Notes: generated by a model not told the origin, from the letters alone. A DNA stretch of 64,000 nt from Candidatus Baldrarchaeum yapensis (GCA_016840465.1 JAEOSH010000001.1:56763-120762), one strand, 5' to 3'; numbered from the stretch's first letter, positions 45,463-54,661 are shown. Numbers and translations: made by a program.

Positions 45463-46621
45463 AGAAAATTTTGAAACAACAAAATACGTTATAAGGGCAA
45501 GGTTTGAAGTAGATGGGGTTGTTGAGAAGTCTGATGTTATAGGTGCAATTTTCGGCCAGACCGAAGGATTACTTGGTGAGGACCTCGACCTTAGGGAACT
45601 TCAGAGAACGGGGAGAATTGGAAGAATAAAAGTAGAGTTAGAAACTAAGGGCGGTAAAACATCTGGTGTGATAATAATGCCTTCATGCCTTGATAGAGTT
45701 GAGACCGCAATTCTTGCAGCAGCTCTCGAAACAATAGACAGAGTAGGGCCATGTACAGCAAGAGTCTCCCTGGAAAAAATAGAGGACGTCCGCGAAGAGA
45801 AGAGAAAGAAGATTGTACAAAGGGCTGTTGAGATATTAAAAAATTGGGAGTCAAGCTTGCCTGAAACAAAGGAAATTATAGAGCAGGTACTGGATGCTAT
45901 CAGAAGTGCTGAGTTGATAAAGTACGGTCCCGACGAGTTGCCAGCGGGACCGGGCATCGAGGAATCCGATACGATAATAATTGTTGAAGGAAGAGCTGAT
46001 GTTATAAATCTTTTAAAACACGGATTTAAGAACGTGATCGCTGTTGAGGGAACAAATATTCCTAAAACAATCATAGATTTATGTAAAAGAAAGACGGCTA
46101 TCGTTTTTGTAGACGGTGACAGAGGTGGAGAACTTATCCTCAAAGAATTGCTTCAGGTTGCAGATATTGACTATGTTGCAAGGGCACCTCCAGGCAGAGA
46201 GGTTGAGGAATTGACACGTAAAGAGATAATAAAGGCTCTGAGAAATAAGATCCCAGTCGAACAGTATATGCCGGAAAAACAAAGAATCAAGAAGATGCAA
46301 AAGGTTATAAGGGAGAGTATAACGAGGCCGCAAGTGCCGGGACAGATTCTAGAGTTAATCGATAAAGTTAAGGATCTCGGAAAAGCGTTAATTCTGGACG
46401 AAAATTTTAACATTCTCGCGGAAGTTGCTGTTGGGCAGTTATTAGAAGAACTTGGGAGGGTCGAACGCGCAAAGGCTATAGTTTTTGACGGAATAATTAC
46501 ACAGCGCTTAGTGGATTTAGCGTATGAGAAGGGTGTAGAATACATAATTGGTGCAGTCAAAAGGGATTTGACAAAACAACCCGCTGAAATGTCGATTTTA
46601 ACATTTGATACTCTCGAATAA
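45455..46621 (+). CDS. dnaG: Archaeal DnaG-type primase
   Basis: This 388-residue protein has the N-terminal archaeal DnaG domain (IGAIFGQTEGLLGEDLDLRELQ) and a Toprim core (IIVEGRADVINLLKHGFKN, then FVDGDRGGEL). In archaea DnaG is associated with the exosome, where it binds poly(A)-rich RNA, and it can have primase activity. It is translationally coupled to the small Toprim gene. Confidence 0.94.
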   Translation: MNKENFETTKYVIRARFEVDGVVEKSDVIGAIFGQTEGLLGEDLDLRELQRTGRIGRIKVELETKGGKTSGVIIMPSCLDRVETAILAAALETIDRVGPCTARVSLEKIEDVREEKRKKIVQRAVEILKNWESSLPETKEIIEQVLDAIRSAELIKYGPDELPAGPGIEESDTIIIVEGRADVINLLKHGFKNVIAVEGTNIPKTIIDLCKRKTAIVFVDGDRGGELILKELLQVADIDYVARAPPGREVEELTRKEIIKALRNKIPVEQYMPEKQRIKKMQKVIRESITRPQVPGQILELIDKVKDLGKALILDENFNILAEVAVGQLLEELGRVERAKAIVFDGIITQRLVDLAYEKGVEYIIGAVKRDLTKQPAEMSILTFDTLE

Positions 46622-46638
46622 GACAATTAGGTGGAAGA

Positions 46639-47316
46639 ATGAAGGTTGCATGCGTAATCCCTGCATATAATGAGGAGCCAAATATAGGTCATGTTGTTAA
46701 GGGAGCCAAAAAGTACTGCGACCTTGTAATTGTCGTTGATGATGGAAGTACAGATAGGACGTCCCTTGAGGCGAAAAGAGAGGGCGCTATCGTCATCAGG
46801 CATCAGAGAAATCTGGGTAAAGGGGCAGCACTAAGAACAGGGTTTAAAAGTGCAATCGAGCATGGAGCCGACGTTATCGTGGTTATAGATGGCGATGGTC
46901 AACATGACCCGAATGAAATTCCCAAGCTTGTACAAGCATTACTTAACCGCGACGCAGATATCGTCATAGGTTCCCGATTCCTTAAGAGACAGCTGAGCGG
47001 AATGCCTCCTCAAAGGATACTTAGTAACTTCCTGACAACAACGATATTGAAACTCTTATTTGGCATTAAAATAACAGATTCGCAGTGCGGATTTCGTGCC
47101 TTCAAACGTACTGCACTAGAAAAGCTTATTGATTTTGAGGATAATAAGTATGCGGCCGAGACCGAGATATTAATAAACGCAAAAAGATACGGCTTCAAAA
47201 TAATCGAAGTTGGTATTAGTGTCAAGTATGGGGAGGAAGAGTCAAAAATACGACCTATCAGAGATACCGTTAGATGGATACGTTTAGTATTCAAAAAATT
47301 TTTTGAAAAACAGTAG
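46639..47316 (+). CDS. Family 2 glycosyltransferase (dolichol-phosphate sugar synthase-like)
   Basis: This 225-residue GT-A fold protein has the nucleotide-sugar motifs VIPAYNEEPNIG and VVDDGSTD at the N terminus, a central VIDGDGQHDP (DxD region) and the acceptor-loop SQCGFRAFKR. It lacks the C-terminal membrane helices of some dolichol-phosphate mannosyl or glucosyl transferases. It probably makes a polyprenyl-phosphate sugar for surface glycosylation. It is convergent with the por operon. Confidence 0.85.
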   Translation: MKVACVIPAYNEEPNIGHVVKGAKKYCDLVIVVDDGSTDRTSLEAKREGAIVIRHQRNLGKGAALRTGFKSAIEHGADVIVVIDGDGQHDPNEIPKLVQALLNRDADIVIGSRFLKRQLSGMPPQRILSNFLTTTILKLLFGIKITDSQCGFRAFKRTALEKLIDFEDNKYAAETEILINAKRYGFKIIEVGISVKYGEEESKIRPIRDTVRWIRLVFKKFFEKQ

Positions 47317-47328
47317 AGTTCAGCGGCT

Positions 47329-48225
47329 TTACTCCTTACTTACCATTTTTGATATCAGTTCCCACTGCCTATCGACCCATCTCTGTATTTCCTCTATATC
47401 CTCTCTCGTTAAGTGAGAAAATCTTCCCTGCAGCTTTAGGTACTCCTCGACAGGTAGCCTTTTTTCTGGATCCAGCAACGCCTTGCTGGGACCTGTTAAA
47501 CGGAATTTTCCGTCCTCAACTTCATATAGTACCCACATTCCAGTTCTCACCGCCAATCGTGATATTTTCACTGTTAATTTGGAATCAAATCTCCAACCTG
47601 GGGGGCATGGGGCAAGTATATGTATGTATCTGGTCGCGCCACGTTTTTCTTTCGCTTTTTTCACTTTTCTGAAAAGGTCATGCGGGTATCCACTTGTCGC
47701 CGTGGCGACATACGGTATATCATGAGCGATCATTATTCTTGGCATGTTCTTTTTGTGTTCACGCTTGCCGAGAATAGGAGTTGTTGTTGTTATAGCTCCG
47801 TACGGGGTTGCTCCACTTCGCTGGATGCCAGTGTTCATATATGCTTCATTGTCATAACATATGTAAATGAAATCTGTTTGCCTTTCGGCGGCTCCGGATA
47901 GAGCCTGAATGCCTATATCAACAGTACCCCCGTCACCCGCCCATACAAGAACCGTTGCGTCCTTACCTCTCGCCTTCAAGGCAGCAACTATACCTGATGC
48001 TGCCGCTGCTGCAGCAGCAAACGCTATATTTAGAACGGGGATTCCTATTGCGCTCTTAGGATAGAGTCCCATGAAAACGGACGTGCAACACGCTGGAACC
48101 ACCATTATGCTCTTCTTTCCTAGGGCTTTTAACACCCACCTAAGCGCCATTGTCGCACCACAACCGGGACAACTCGCATTACCTGGGTAAAAGTATTCTT
48201 CCAGAGGATACCTTTGTGCCGACAT
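47329..48225 (-). CDS. porB: Pyruvate:ferredoxin oxidoreductase beta subunit
   Basis: This 298-residue thiamine-pyrophosphate-binding subunit has the cluster motif CPGCGATMALRW near residue 19. The TPP motif is GDGGTVDIGIQALSGAAER with YDNEAYMNTGIQRS further on, cited here in short segments. It has the C-terminal APCPPGW cluster cysteine region. It is the last gene of the gamma-delta-alpha-beta operon and probably handles pyruvate; the exact 2-oxoacid cannot be proven from the sequence. Confidence 0.92.
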   Translation of the reverse strand: MSAQRYPLEEYFYPGNASCPGCGATMALRWVLKALGKKSIMVVPACCTSVFMGLYPKSAIGIPVLNIAFAAAAAAASGIVAALKARGKDATVLVWAGDGGTVDIGIQALSGAAERQTDFIYICYDNEAYMNTGIQRSGATPYGAITTTTPILGKREHKKNMPRIMIAHDIPYVATATSGYPHDLFRKVKKAKEKRGATRYIHILAPCPPGWRFDSKLTVKISRLAVRTGMWVLYEVEDGKFRLTGPSKALLDPEKRLPVEEYLKLQGRFSHLTREDIEEIQRWVDRQWELISKMVSKE

Positions 48226-48227
48226 TT

Positions 48228-49430
48228 TTAATCACCCTTAAGTCCGACCCATTCACAGATGAAACCTTCTTTTTCCTCCTCAAGTGCTTTAAATGCCCTC
48301 ATAAATAATTCAGCCTGCATATCTGGAGTAACGTCTCTTCCTCCGATTCCAACTATGAAATTCATTATTAATGGAGGATTCTTTTCACCGTAGAGCGCTG
48401 CGGCAATATCTGCAGCACTTATCCCGCAGTATCCATAACTCGCATTTCTATCGACTACTACCAGCACTTTTACTCTCCTTCCGATTCTTATGAAGTCCTC
48501 ATATGGAAAGGGCCTGTAAACTCTGAGTTTTACCGACCCGACTTGGTAACCTTGTTCTCTTAACATATCAACGACGTACTTTGCTTGAGCCGCGAGCGTT
48601 CCCATGGATACCATTACGACTTCAGCATCGTTTGTTCTATATTCCTCTACTAATGCTCCATGATATCTTCCGAACATTCTCTTGAAATCATCAGCAGCCT
48701 TTTTTATTTTATCTTTAGCTTTTAGCATTCCTACCTGCATGAGATATCTATATTCCATGTATCCGACTTGTGTGCCTACGGCTTCTGCTAGAACGATGTT
48801 CCCATGAGTGACGGGATTGTCCACGTCACTGATGTCAAACGGAGGCTCATACGGAGGTAAGTACTCTTCAACTTCCTTTTCGCTTAGTACGTGAACCGGT
48901 TGGTACGTATGACTTAGAAGGAATCCATCGCCACATACCATTGCTGGCATTCTCACCTCCGGATCCTCAGCAACCCGGTACGCCTGTATTATTGTGTCAA
49001 AGAACTCTTGGTTACTTTCAACGTAGAATTGAATCCAGCCAGTGTCCCGTTGTGATAGACTATCTATATGATCCGGCCATATATTCCATGGAGGCCCCAT
49101 TGCTCTATTTATAACCGCCATAACAATAGGGAGCCTCGCCCCCGCTGCCCAGTGAAGCATCTCATGCATATAGGCAAGTCCATGCGCGGAAGTTGCTGTA
49201 AACGCACGTGCTCCTGCTGCAGACGCGCCGATACATGCTGCCATTGCGCTGTGTTCGGACTCTACTCTCACGTACTCGCACTTCATTTCTCCCCTCTCTA
49301 TAAGTTCCGCTATTTTCTCGACAATCGATGTTTGAGGTGTTATAGGGTATGCCGCAACCACCTGTACCCTTGCCGCTTTAGCAGCATAAGCTGCGCTATA
49401 ATTCCCGGTGAGTATCATCACTTCTCCCAT
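48228..49430 (-). CDS. porA: Pyruvate:ferredoxin oxidoreductase alpha subunit
   Basis: This 400-residue subunit has the AYPITPQTSIVEKIAEL motif, EHSAMAACIGASAAGARAFTATSAHGL (given here as SEHSAMAACIGASAAGARAF), and the GRDVTPDM C-terminal stretch typical of PorA. It overlaps porD by 13 nt and precedes porB by 2 nt. With porB, porD and porG it makes the four-subunit enzyme that links pyruvate and acetyl-CoA to ferredoxin. Confidence 0.93.
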   Translation of the reverse strand: MGEVMILTGNYSAAYAAKAARVQVVAAYPITPQTSIVEKIAELIERGEMKCEYVRVESEHSAMAACIGASAAGARAFTATSAHGLAYMHEMLHWAAGARLPIVMAVINRAMGPPWNIWPDHIDSLSQRDTGWIQFYVESNQEFFDTIIQAYRVAEDPEVRMPAMVCGDGFLLSHTYQPVHVLSEKEVEEYLPPYEPPFDISDVDNPVTHGNIVLAEAVGTQVGYMEYRYLMQVGMLKAKDKIKKAADDFKRMFGRYHGALVEEYRTNDAEVVMVSMGTLAAQAKYVVDMLREQGYQVGSVKLRVYRPFPYEDFIRIGRRVKVLVVVDRNASYGYCGISAADIAAALYGEKNPPLIMNFIVGIGGRDVTPDMQAELFMRAFKALEEEKEGFICEWVGLKGD

Positions 49431-49723
49431 TCTACTACCTCCCTCTCAACTTTTATTGCGTCATATGGGCACTCCTCAACACACACAAGACAGCCCTTGC
49501 AATAATTGTAGTTTATCCTTGGTCCTTCATCCTTCGAAAAAACTATAGCGTTCTCCGGACAATAAGTCCAACACATGCCACACTTTTTGCACTTCTCATA
49601 ATTAATGACAGGGCGTTCAGCCCTCCACCGACCCGTCATTCCCATAGATCCAGGGCCTGGCCTCGAGAGTGGTGTTGGCGGAATTTCCTTCATCCACTCA
49701 TAGTTCTTCACAACAATTTTCAA
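49418..49723 (-). CDS. porD: Pyruvate:ferredoxin oxidoreductase delta (ferredoxin) subunit
   Basis: This 101-residue subunit has two [4Fe-4S] motifs, CKKCGMCWTYCP and CKGCLVCVEECP, after a conserved N-terminal RPGPGSMGMTGRWRAERP segment found in PorD. It passes electrons from the thiamine site to external ferredoxin. It overlaps the porG end by 4 nt and the porA start by 13 nt. Confidence 0.93.
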   Translation of the reverse strand: MKIVVKNYEWMKEIPPTPLSRPGPGSMGMTGRWRAERPVINYEKCKKCGMCWTYCPENAIVFSKDEGPRINYNYCKGCLVCVEECPYDAIKVEREVVEWEK

Positions 49724-50338
49724 GGGGACATCACCACCGTCTTTTCATACGCGATACGTGCGGCCTTTGCATTAAGTTCTGCAAGTTCTCCCTCCCATTC
49801 CTTTAATATTACGGATAGCACTGATTCTATCCTGACTATCCCGGTGGCCTTGGAAAAGGCGCCCAGCATTGGTGTAATCCCCGGGTGAGGAAAACCCTCA
49901 CCCTTTGAGGACAGGAATCCCAGCAACCTTCAATCCTAGATCCAAAGCTATTTTTGTGGCGTCTACTGTCGCTATCTTGTACTTTGGGGGAATTCCCATC
50001 TCTAAAAGTTCCTCTGGTTGTTTTGATATGTTAACTACCAGCATTCCCCCATTCCTCAAGCCTTCTAACACGTTTACCATACCGAGTAATGAGGGGTCCA
50101 GTACGACAACTACATCTGGGTTGTAAATTTGGCTACGTAGGTGGATTTTTTTGGAAGATATCCGTGTAAAGGCAGTTACTGGTGCACCTCTCCGCTCCGC
50201 TCCAAAGAACGGAAATGCCTGTACATCCTTATATCCATCGATATATGCGGCCTTTGCGAGAAGTTCTGCTGCTGTTACAGCGCCCTGACCTCCTCTTCCA
50301 TGCCAGCGGACCTCTATAATCTCCACATTTGAGTTCAT
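49720..50338 (-). CDS. porG: Pyruvate:ferredoxin oxidoreductase gamma subunit, interrupted by a 28-nt intron
   Basis: As written, the gene is split into two frames: exon 1 50338-49905 and exon 2 49876-49720. Exon 1 has the RWHGRGGQGAVTAAELLAKAA and FPFFGAERRGAPV motifs (each cited in part). Exon 2 has MLGAFSKATGIV. Removing 49877-49904 gives a continuous 196-residue protein reading AGIPVLNTPMLGAF across the joint, the conserved PorG pattern with an N-T pair. I chose ATG 50338, with GGTGAT upstream, over an ATG at 50356. It heads the porG-porD-porA-porB operon, so the insert would block an essential enzyme unless it is removed from the mRNA. Confidence 0.9.
49877..49904 (-). other. BHB intron in porG mRNA
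   Basis: The 28-nt insert and its flanks fold into a canonical bulge-helix-bulge. From outside in, the RNA has a 3-bp outer exon helix UGU/ACA, a 3-nt bulge AU^U on the 3' strand (49876-49878), and a 4-bp central helix CCUC/GGGG between exon 1 and the intron end. A 3-nt bulge AA^A follows on the 5' strand (49904-49906), then an 8-bp inner helix GGGUGAGG/CCUCACCC with a GUUUU loop. Both predicted cuts fall between bulge nucleotides 2 and 3, as in archaeal tRNA introns. Their joining restores the frame (28 is not a multiple of three). Confidence 0.9.
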
Positions 50339-50674
50339 AAACTTATCACCTAGCACTCTTCCTTCATTCCCCTATTGGTTGACGTTATTAATTAGTTCAC
50401 CCGATAAGGAATAAATGTTTAGAGGACGAGAAAGGCAATAGTTTTAAACCACTCAAGAGCGGTTGCTGTATAGTTTTCGTCCTTAATAATCAGATTGCTA
50501 ACCTCACTTTATAAGAGAACGAGTAAGAGAGGATATTGAGAATTTGAAAAACGTACATGTTTGGAATCATAACACTCAATCTGATGATATTTAAATGTAG
50601 AGACGTTCTTAATGTTGAATGTGTCATGATCGAATTTCGCCTCAGAACAATATTGACGTTTAGTGGTGGTAAAT
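50339..50674. promoter_or_regulatory. Divergent promoter region of porG and Sec61 beta
   Basis: This 336-bp stretch holds no gene. It contains TATA-like boxes for both directions: TTTTAAA near 50442-50448, about 100 bp before porG, and TATTTAAA near 50588-50595, about 80 bp before the Sec61 beta start. I see no strong inverted repeat. Confidence 0.4.
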
Positions 50675-50851
50675 ATGAGCAAGAGCAAGAAGAGGAGAAG
50701 AAGAGAGGCACCCATGCCTCTAAGTAGTGCTGGTCTTATTAGATTCTTTGAAGAAGAGAGTAGAGGTATAAAAATAGGACCTGTGGCAGTTGTACTTCTT
50801 GCCATAATCCTAATATTGTCAGTAGGCGTGGCATGGGCGGTTTTTGGATGA
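50675..50851 (+). CDS. Preprotein translocase subunit Sec61 beta
   Basis: This protein of about 58 residues has a basic N terminus (KSKKRRRREAPMP), the conserved amphipathic segment SSAGLIRFFEEESRGIKIGP, and one C-terminal membrane helix (VAVVLLAIILILSVGVAWAVFG, cited in part). This is the normal archaeal Sec61-beta/SecG layout. It is the small tail-anchored subunit of the SecYE-beta channel. GGTGGT lies 6 nt before ATG 50675. Confidence 0.93.
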   Translation: MSKSKKRRRREAPMPLSSAGLIRFFEEESRGIKIGPVAVVLLAIILILSVGVAWAVFG

Positions 50852-50862
50852 ATTTAACTTCA

Positions 50863-51438
50863 TTACTCGTTTTTTGGATGATATTTTTCTTCTCTCACTT
50901 TTTCGCGATCTTCATGTTCAATTCTACTAATTCCATACGGGTCTTCTACTATAACGGTAAATTTCATCTCACCGCGTTTGGCCTTTTCCAGCGTTTGAAG
51001 GTACTCTTGATATTTTTTCCTCTCTTCCTCGCTTTCTACACCAAATAATAATGCCATAATCGCTCTTTTGACTCTTTCCAGAATTCCTTCAACATTTGTT
51101 ATGAAGGAGTTGGAAGATGGCCCCGGTTTTATTAAGATGCTCAACTCAGGTATTTTTATTGTGCCTGTGGGCGATTTTACTATCTTTGCATAGATATCCT
51201 TGGGATTTTCCACGGCTAGGACGTATCTAATCGGGCCCTTTGATGATAAAGGCCATGAGGTTGAGCTTTTGTATCCACAACTTTCGCATTTCATAGATAA
51301 AAGTATGCATCTTCCGAAACTCGGTATTTCTGTTTCACTCCACCTGAGTTCTAATGAGTTTTTACCGCATACTGGGCAAACATCCTTTGCAACGAAAATT
51401 TCCGGTTCTTTACTATCACGCCCCAAAATTACCACCAC
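50863..51438 (-). CDS. ZPR1-type zinc-finger protein
   Basis: This 191-residue protein has one ZPR1 domain: a zinc finger with CPVCGKNSL and CESCGYKSS pairs about 30 residues apart, followed by a beta-rich part (VENPKDIYAKIVKSPTGTIKIPEL). Archaeal members are single-domain versions of eukaryotic ZPR1, which assists eEF1A folding. The role in archaea is unproven. It is convergent with Sec61 beta. Confidence 0.85.
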   Translation of the reverse strand: MVVILGRDSKEPEIFVAKDVCPVCGKNSLELRWSETEIPSFGRCILLSMKCESCGYKSSTSWPLSSKGPIRYVLAVENPKDIYAKIVKSPTGTIKIPELSILIKPGPSSNSFITNVEGILERVKRAIMALLFGVESEEERKKYQEYLQTLEKAKRGEMKFTVIVEDPYGISRIEHEDREKVREEKYHPKNE

Positions 51439-51534
51439 TTGAGTGCCTTAATACCCAACAACTAATAATAAGTTATATTATCGTGATAGCGAGGGTGAGT
51501 ACATGTTAGTTTCAATATGGTATGGTGAGCGGAC

Positions 51535-51828
51535 ATGGATCTAACGAAATTTCAGGAACTCATGCGAAAACTATACTTTGATAAGGATAAAAAGAGAGGA
51601 GTTTTCAAGACGTTTGCATGGCTTGTTCAAGAGGTGGGAGAACTAGGTAGAGCACTTTTGAATGGAAACAGGGATGCGATAATGGAGGAGATGGGAGATG
51701 TTCTTGCATGGTTGTCAAGCTTAGCTAATATTTTAGATATAGATTTGTCGGAAGCCGCTCAGAGGAAATATCCAGGTGTTTGTCCCAAATGCGGGTGCAA
51801 GCCCTGCCGATGTCCCGAAAACGTGTAA
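51535..51828 (+). CDS. MazG-like nucleotide pyrophosphohydrolase
   Basis: This 97-residue protein matches the MazG/all-alpha NTP pyrophosphatase fold, with the metal-binding EVGELGRALL and EEMGDVLAWLSSLA helices (ExxE and ExxD). A short cysteine-rich C terminus (CPKCGCKPCRCP) could bind zinc. It probably hydrolyses non-canonical or excess NTPs. Confidence 0.85.
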   Translation: MDLTKFQELMRKLYFDKDKKRGVFKTFAWLVQEVGELGRALLNGNRDAIMEEMGDVLAWLSSLANILDIDLSEAAQRKYPGVCPKCGCKPCRCPENV

Positions 51829-52179
51829 GCGGTTAAGATGCAAATTTTTAACAAACTTTGTAACATATGACCAATTACACGGTTCTTAGCGATTCCTTTT
51901 ATTCATTGGCAATGTTGTCGTAATATTGCCCAATAATAATCTTATAAAATATTAGCATCTTTTTGGGAAGCTTTATGGGTCAAAATCGTTGCCAAAAGAC
52001 GTATTTTACCAAGATATAATCCCATATCCTCCTATGGGAAAAGTTTTTATTTTCATGCTAGTCTCCAAACAAAATAAGTTTGTATTCGAGGCAATGTTTA
52101 CATCGTTCGAGAGATGGGGAATTTTATAGTTGTATAATAATTTAGTCATTACAATTGCAAAGTAGAGGTGATAAGGAAT
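51829..52179. other. Gene-free interval with terminator-like hairpin
   Basis: No gene is visible in these 351 bases. A 6-bp hairpin, CCCATA-TCCTCC-TATGGG (52021-52038), is followed by AAAAGTTTTTATTTT and resembles a terminator on the plus strand, although it is nearly 200 nt from the upstream stop codon. AT-rich promoter-like sequence precedes the DUF92 gene. Confidence 0.3.
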
Positions 52180-52995
52180 ATGACGAACTTTGATCCTCTC
52201 TATGTAATTATGGGAGCAGTCATAGTAGCGCTTCTCGGTGTGCTTTCGTTAAAAACGAAAGCGGTTGATAAGAGCGGATTCCTAGCAGGTTTTTTTGTGG
52301 GGTTTTCAATTTGGATTTTTCTAGGATGGCAATTTTTCATAGTAATATTAATGTTCCATACTATAGCCGCCGTCTTTACACACTTTAAGTACGACATCAA
52401 AAGAAGGCGAGGAGTTGCGGAAGAGAAGGGTGGAGCAAGAGCTTGGTACAATGTGCTTGCGAATGGCGGACTTCCTGCAATTTTGGCAATATTCGAAGGA
52501 CTTGCTAAATTCTCCGGCATGATGGCTGATATATTCATAGCGGGCTTTATAGGGGCTGTTAGTACTGCTTGCGCGGATACACTGGCAACGGAAATAGGAC
52601 TACTTTACCCTAGCAAGCCAAGATTGATAACAAACTTGAAAAAGAGAGTTGAGCCTGGAACTTCAGGTGGTGTTACGCCATTAGGCGAAATCGCTATTAT
52701 TTTTGGATCCCTTCTGATAGGTTTTACGGCATATGTAGTAACAGCAAGCCCATTACTCTTCATTATTGCATTGATATCGGGATTCGTAGGTGCCACTTTT
52801 GATAGTATATTGGGTGCGACGATCCAAGGAACCTATAGGTGCAGAGTTTGTAACAAAATAACGGAGAAAAGGATCCACTGTAACTGCGAAACTATCTACC
52901 TGAGGGGATTCAAAGTCGTCGGAAACAATGCTGTCAATTTTACGGCTACCACAATAGGTGCACTTACGGCGATGATTCTATTTACAGTTTTGTGA
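52180..52995 (+). CDS. DUF92 family integral membrane protein
   Basis: This DUF92 membrane protein of about 271 residues has six or more hydrophobic helices and the family motifs ARAWYNVLANGGLPAI, ADTLATEIG and GGVTPLGE. A CRVCNK...CNC cysteine loop lies in the last third. Relatives in plants (VTE6/VTE5-related) phosphorylate phytyl phosphate, which suggests an isoprenoid-phosphate kinase-like role. GGTGATAAGG precedes ATG 52180. Confidence 0.85.
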   Translation: MTNFDPLYVIMGAVIVALLGVLSLKTKAVDKSGFLAGFFVGFSIWIFLGWQFFIVILMFHTIAAVFTHFKYDIKRRRGVAEEKGGARAWYNVLANGGLPAILAIFEGLAKFSGMMADIFIAGFIGAVSTACADTLATEIGLLYPSKPRLITNLKKRVEPGTSGGVTPLGEIAIIFGSLLIGFTAYVVTASPLLFIIALISGFVGATFDSILGATIQGTYRCRVCNKITEKRIHCNCETIYLRGFKVVGNNAVNFTATTIGALTAMILFTVL

Positions 52996-53031
52996 GCATT
53001 TGCAGTACGCCCGAGCACCCTCAACTTTATT

Positions 53032-53340
53032 TTATTCCGGCGCCTCTTCAAGAACCTCTTCTATCTGTTCAGATTCTTCGAGCGCTCCACTGTGATATTT
53101 ATCTACAAACTCAGCATACACATCGACAGGCTCTGTCGAAGGATTTATGGATATCGTATCTCCTAACCCGCAATTTCCGCATTTTACTATTGCAATTCCT
53201 TCCTTAGGCTTCATTTCTATAACTACTGCCTGTACGCCGCATGCAGGACATTCAAATATGCTTGGTATTTTCGGTTTTGGTCTTCGAAGAATCTTCCTAC
53301 GCCTTCTTCGTCTTCCCACGAATGTCACCTTGGATAACAT
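53032..53340 (-). CDS. Elf1-like zinc-ribbon transcription factor
   Basis: This 102-residue protein starts with a very basic segment (GRRRRRRKILRRPKPKIP). A zinc ribbon follows, with CPACGVQAV and CGNCGLGD pairs about 25 residues apart, and then an acidic tail (EESEQIEEVLEEAPE). The layout matches archaeal/eukaryotic Elf1 elongation-factor relatives. It lies just downstream of tRNA-Leu on the same strand. Confidence 0.8.
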   Translation of the reverse strand: MLSKVTFVGRRRRRRKILRRPKPKIPSIFECPACGVQAVVIEMKPKEGIAIVKCGNCGLGDTISINPSTEPVDVYAEFVDKYHSGALEESEQIEEVLEEAPE

Positions 53341-53370
53341 CTTACTAGAAAGCCGCAGACCGAGGATTGG

Positions 53371-53455
53371 TGCGGGGGGTGGGATTTGAACCCACGCAGG
53401 CCTACGCCACGGGATCCTCAGTCCCGCGCCTTTGACCTAGCTCGGCCACCCCCGC
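53371..53455 (-). tRNA. tRNA-Leu(GAG)
   Basis: This 85-nt class II tRNA has acceptor GCGGGGG/CCCCCGC with discriminator A, anticodon stem CGGGA/TCCCG with loop CT-GAG-GA, and a leucine-type variable arm. Its T-arm is GTGGG-TTCAAAT-CCCAC. CCA is not encoded, and the mature length leaves no room for an intron. Confidence 0.95.
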
Positions 53456-53665
53456 ACTGCATTAATATTTGGTTCTACACCGTTTATAAGTTTAATCAAG
53501 GAGAGAATTTGGAATATGTTCGACCATCGGGCAGTTTCTATCGACTATTTGGCAACATTTGTGATTAAGATACACAACTGCTCCCATAATATAGGTTTTA
53601 ACTCAAAGTACCCACAATATATGCCTCAAAACGCTCTCTTTGGGGAAATGAGTTTTTTACATAGT

Positions 53666-54661
53666 TTAAAAGTGCTGGTATCCCTTTCTTTTTATCTCTT
53701 CTATCGATCCATCTCTTCTTTTTAGCAGAATTTTTCTCTCCTCTATGACATGGCCTATTTGGAAGAGCGACCCCCCTATACTTCTGACTTCCCTCTCCGC
53801 AATTTCCCACATGCCCTTCCTCACAGTTAACACCAATTCATATTCTTCACCACCATAAAATACATACTCCAACGGGTCTGTTTTGGTGATTTTCGAAAAT
53901 TCGACAACTTCTCTAGGTATTGGTAATTTTTCTTCAAATATTATGAACCCCACATCACTTGCGGCTGAGAGTTCGTAAAGTGATTCTGCAAGACCATCAC
54001 TGCTATCAATAGATGCAGAAACCGCGCCAGACTTTGCAAGTGCAATTCCCTCTTTTATTCTAGCATTTGGTTCTAGGACTGACTTCACGAGGGGCTCTTT
54101 TATGCTTTCATCCACGCTAATCCCTTCGAGTAATATTTTTAGTCCAGCACCAGTTCTCCCAAAGTATCCAGTGACCGCGACAAAGTCTCCTGGCTTTGCC
54201 GAGAACCGAGAAATTACTTCGTTCTTTCGTGCAAGACCTATTGATGTACCGCTGACGATTATTTCGTTAGATTCGTTTAAATCCCCACCTAAAACATAAG
54301 CTCCTACACTCTTAGAATAGTCCTCGATACCCCGCATGATTTCTAAAAGCGTGTTCATATCAGTATTTGAGGGTAAAGCAAAAGATACAAGTATACCTAC
54401 GGGTTTTCCTCCTTTTGCTGCAATGTCACTGTAATTCATAACTGCTAATTTTCTTCCTACTTGATAAGGCGACATTGCGGGAGGAACATCAGTCTTCCAG
54501 ACTAACATGTCCGTATGTATCAAAAGAACTAAATCATCCATCAACTCATAAGCTGCGGCATCATCTCCTAAGGGAAGAAGCGCTTGCGGGCATTTTCTGA
54601 GCATCTTTATGATTTTATCTATTATTCTGCGTTCTCCCAAATCTGATAATTTCATTCTCAT
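53666..54661 (-). CDS. thiL: Thiamine-monophosphate kinase
   Basis: This ThiL of about 331 residues phosphorylates TMP to TPP. It starts with the SDLGERRIIDKI segment and has the PLGDDAAAYEL metal-binding motif near residue 35. MNYSDIAAKGGKPVGILVSFAL, cited as MNYSDIAAKGGKP, is also typical. Two further motifs, GGDLNESN and DSSDGLAESLYEL, are present. Several in-frame ATGs make the start uncertain by a few codons. A 10-bp palindrome lies 85-110 bp upstream. Confidence 0.93.
   Translation of the reverse strand: MRMKLSDLGERRIIDKIIKMLRKCPQALLPLGDDAAAYELMDDLVLLIHTDMLVWKTDVPPAMSPYQVGRKLAVMNYSDIAAKGGKPVGILVSFALPSNTDMNTLLEIMRGIEDYSKSVGAYVLGGDLNESNEIIVSGTSIGLARKNEVISRFSAKPGDFVAVTGYFGRTGAGLKILLEGISVDESIKEPLVKSVLEPNARIKEGIALAKSGAVSASIDSSDGLAESLYELSAASDVGFIIFEEKLPIPREVVEFSKITKTDPLEYVFYGGEEYELVLTVRKGMWEIAEREVRSIGGSLFQIGHVIEERKILLKRRDGSIEEIKRKGYQHF

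Noticed and set aside
49877-49904. Calling porG a frameshifted pseudogene
   Set aside because: Both halves are fully conserved, the rest of the operon is intact, and the disrupting insert is a complete BHB intron whose removal restores the family motif to the residue.
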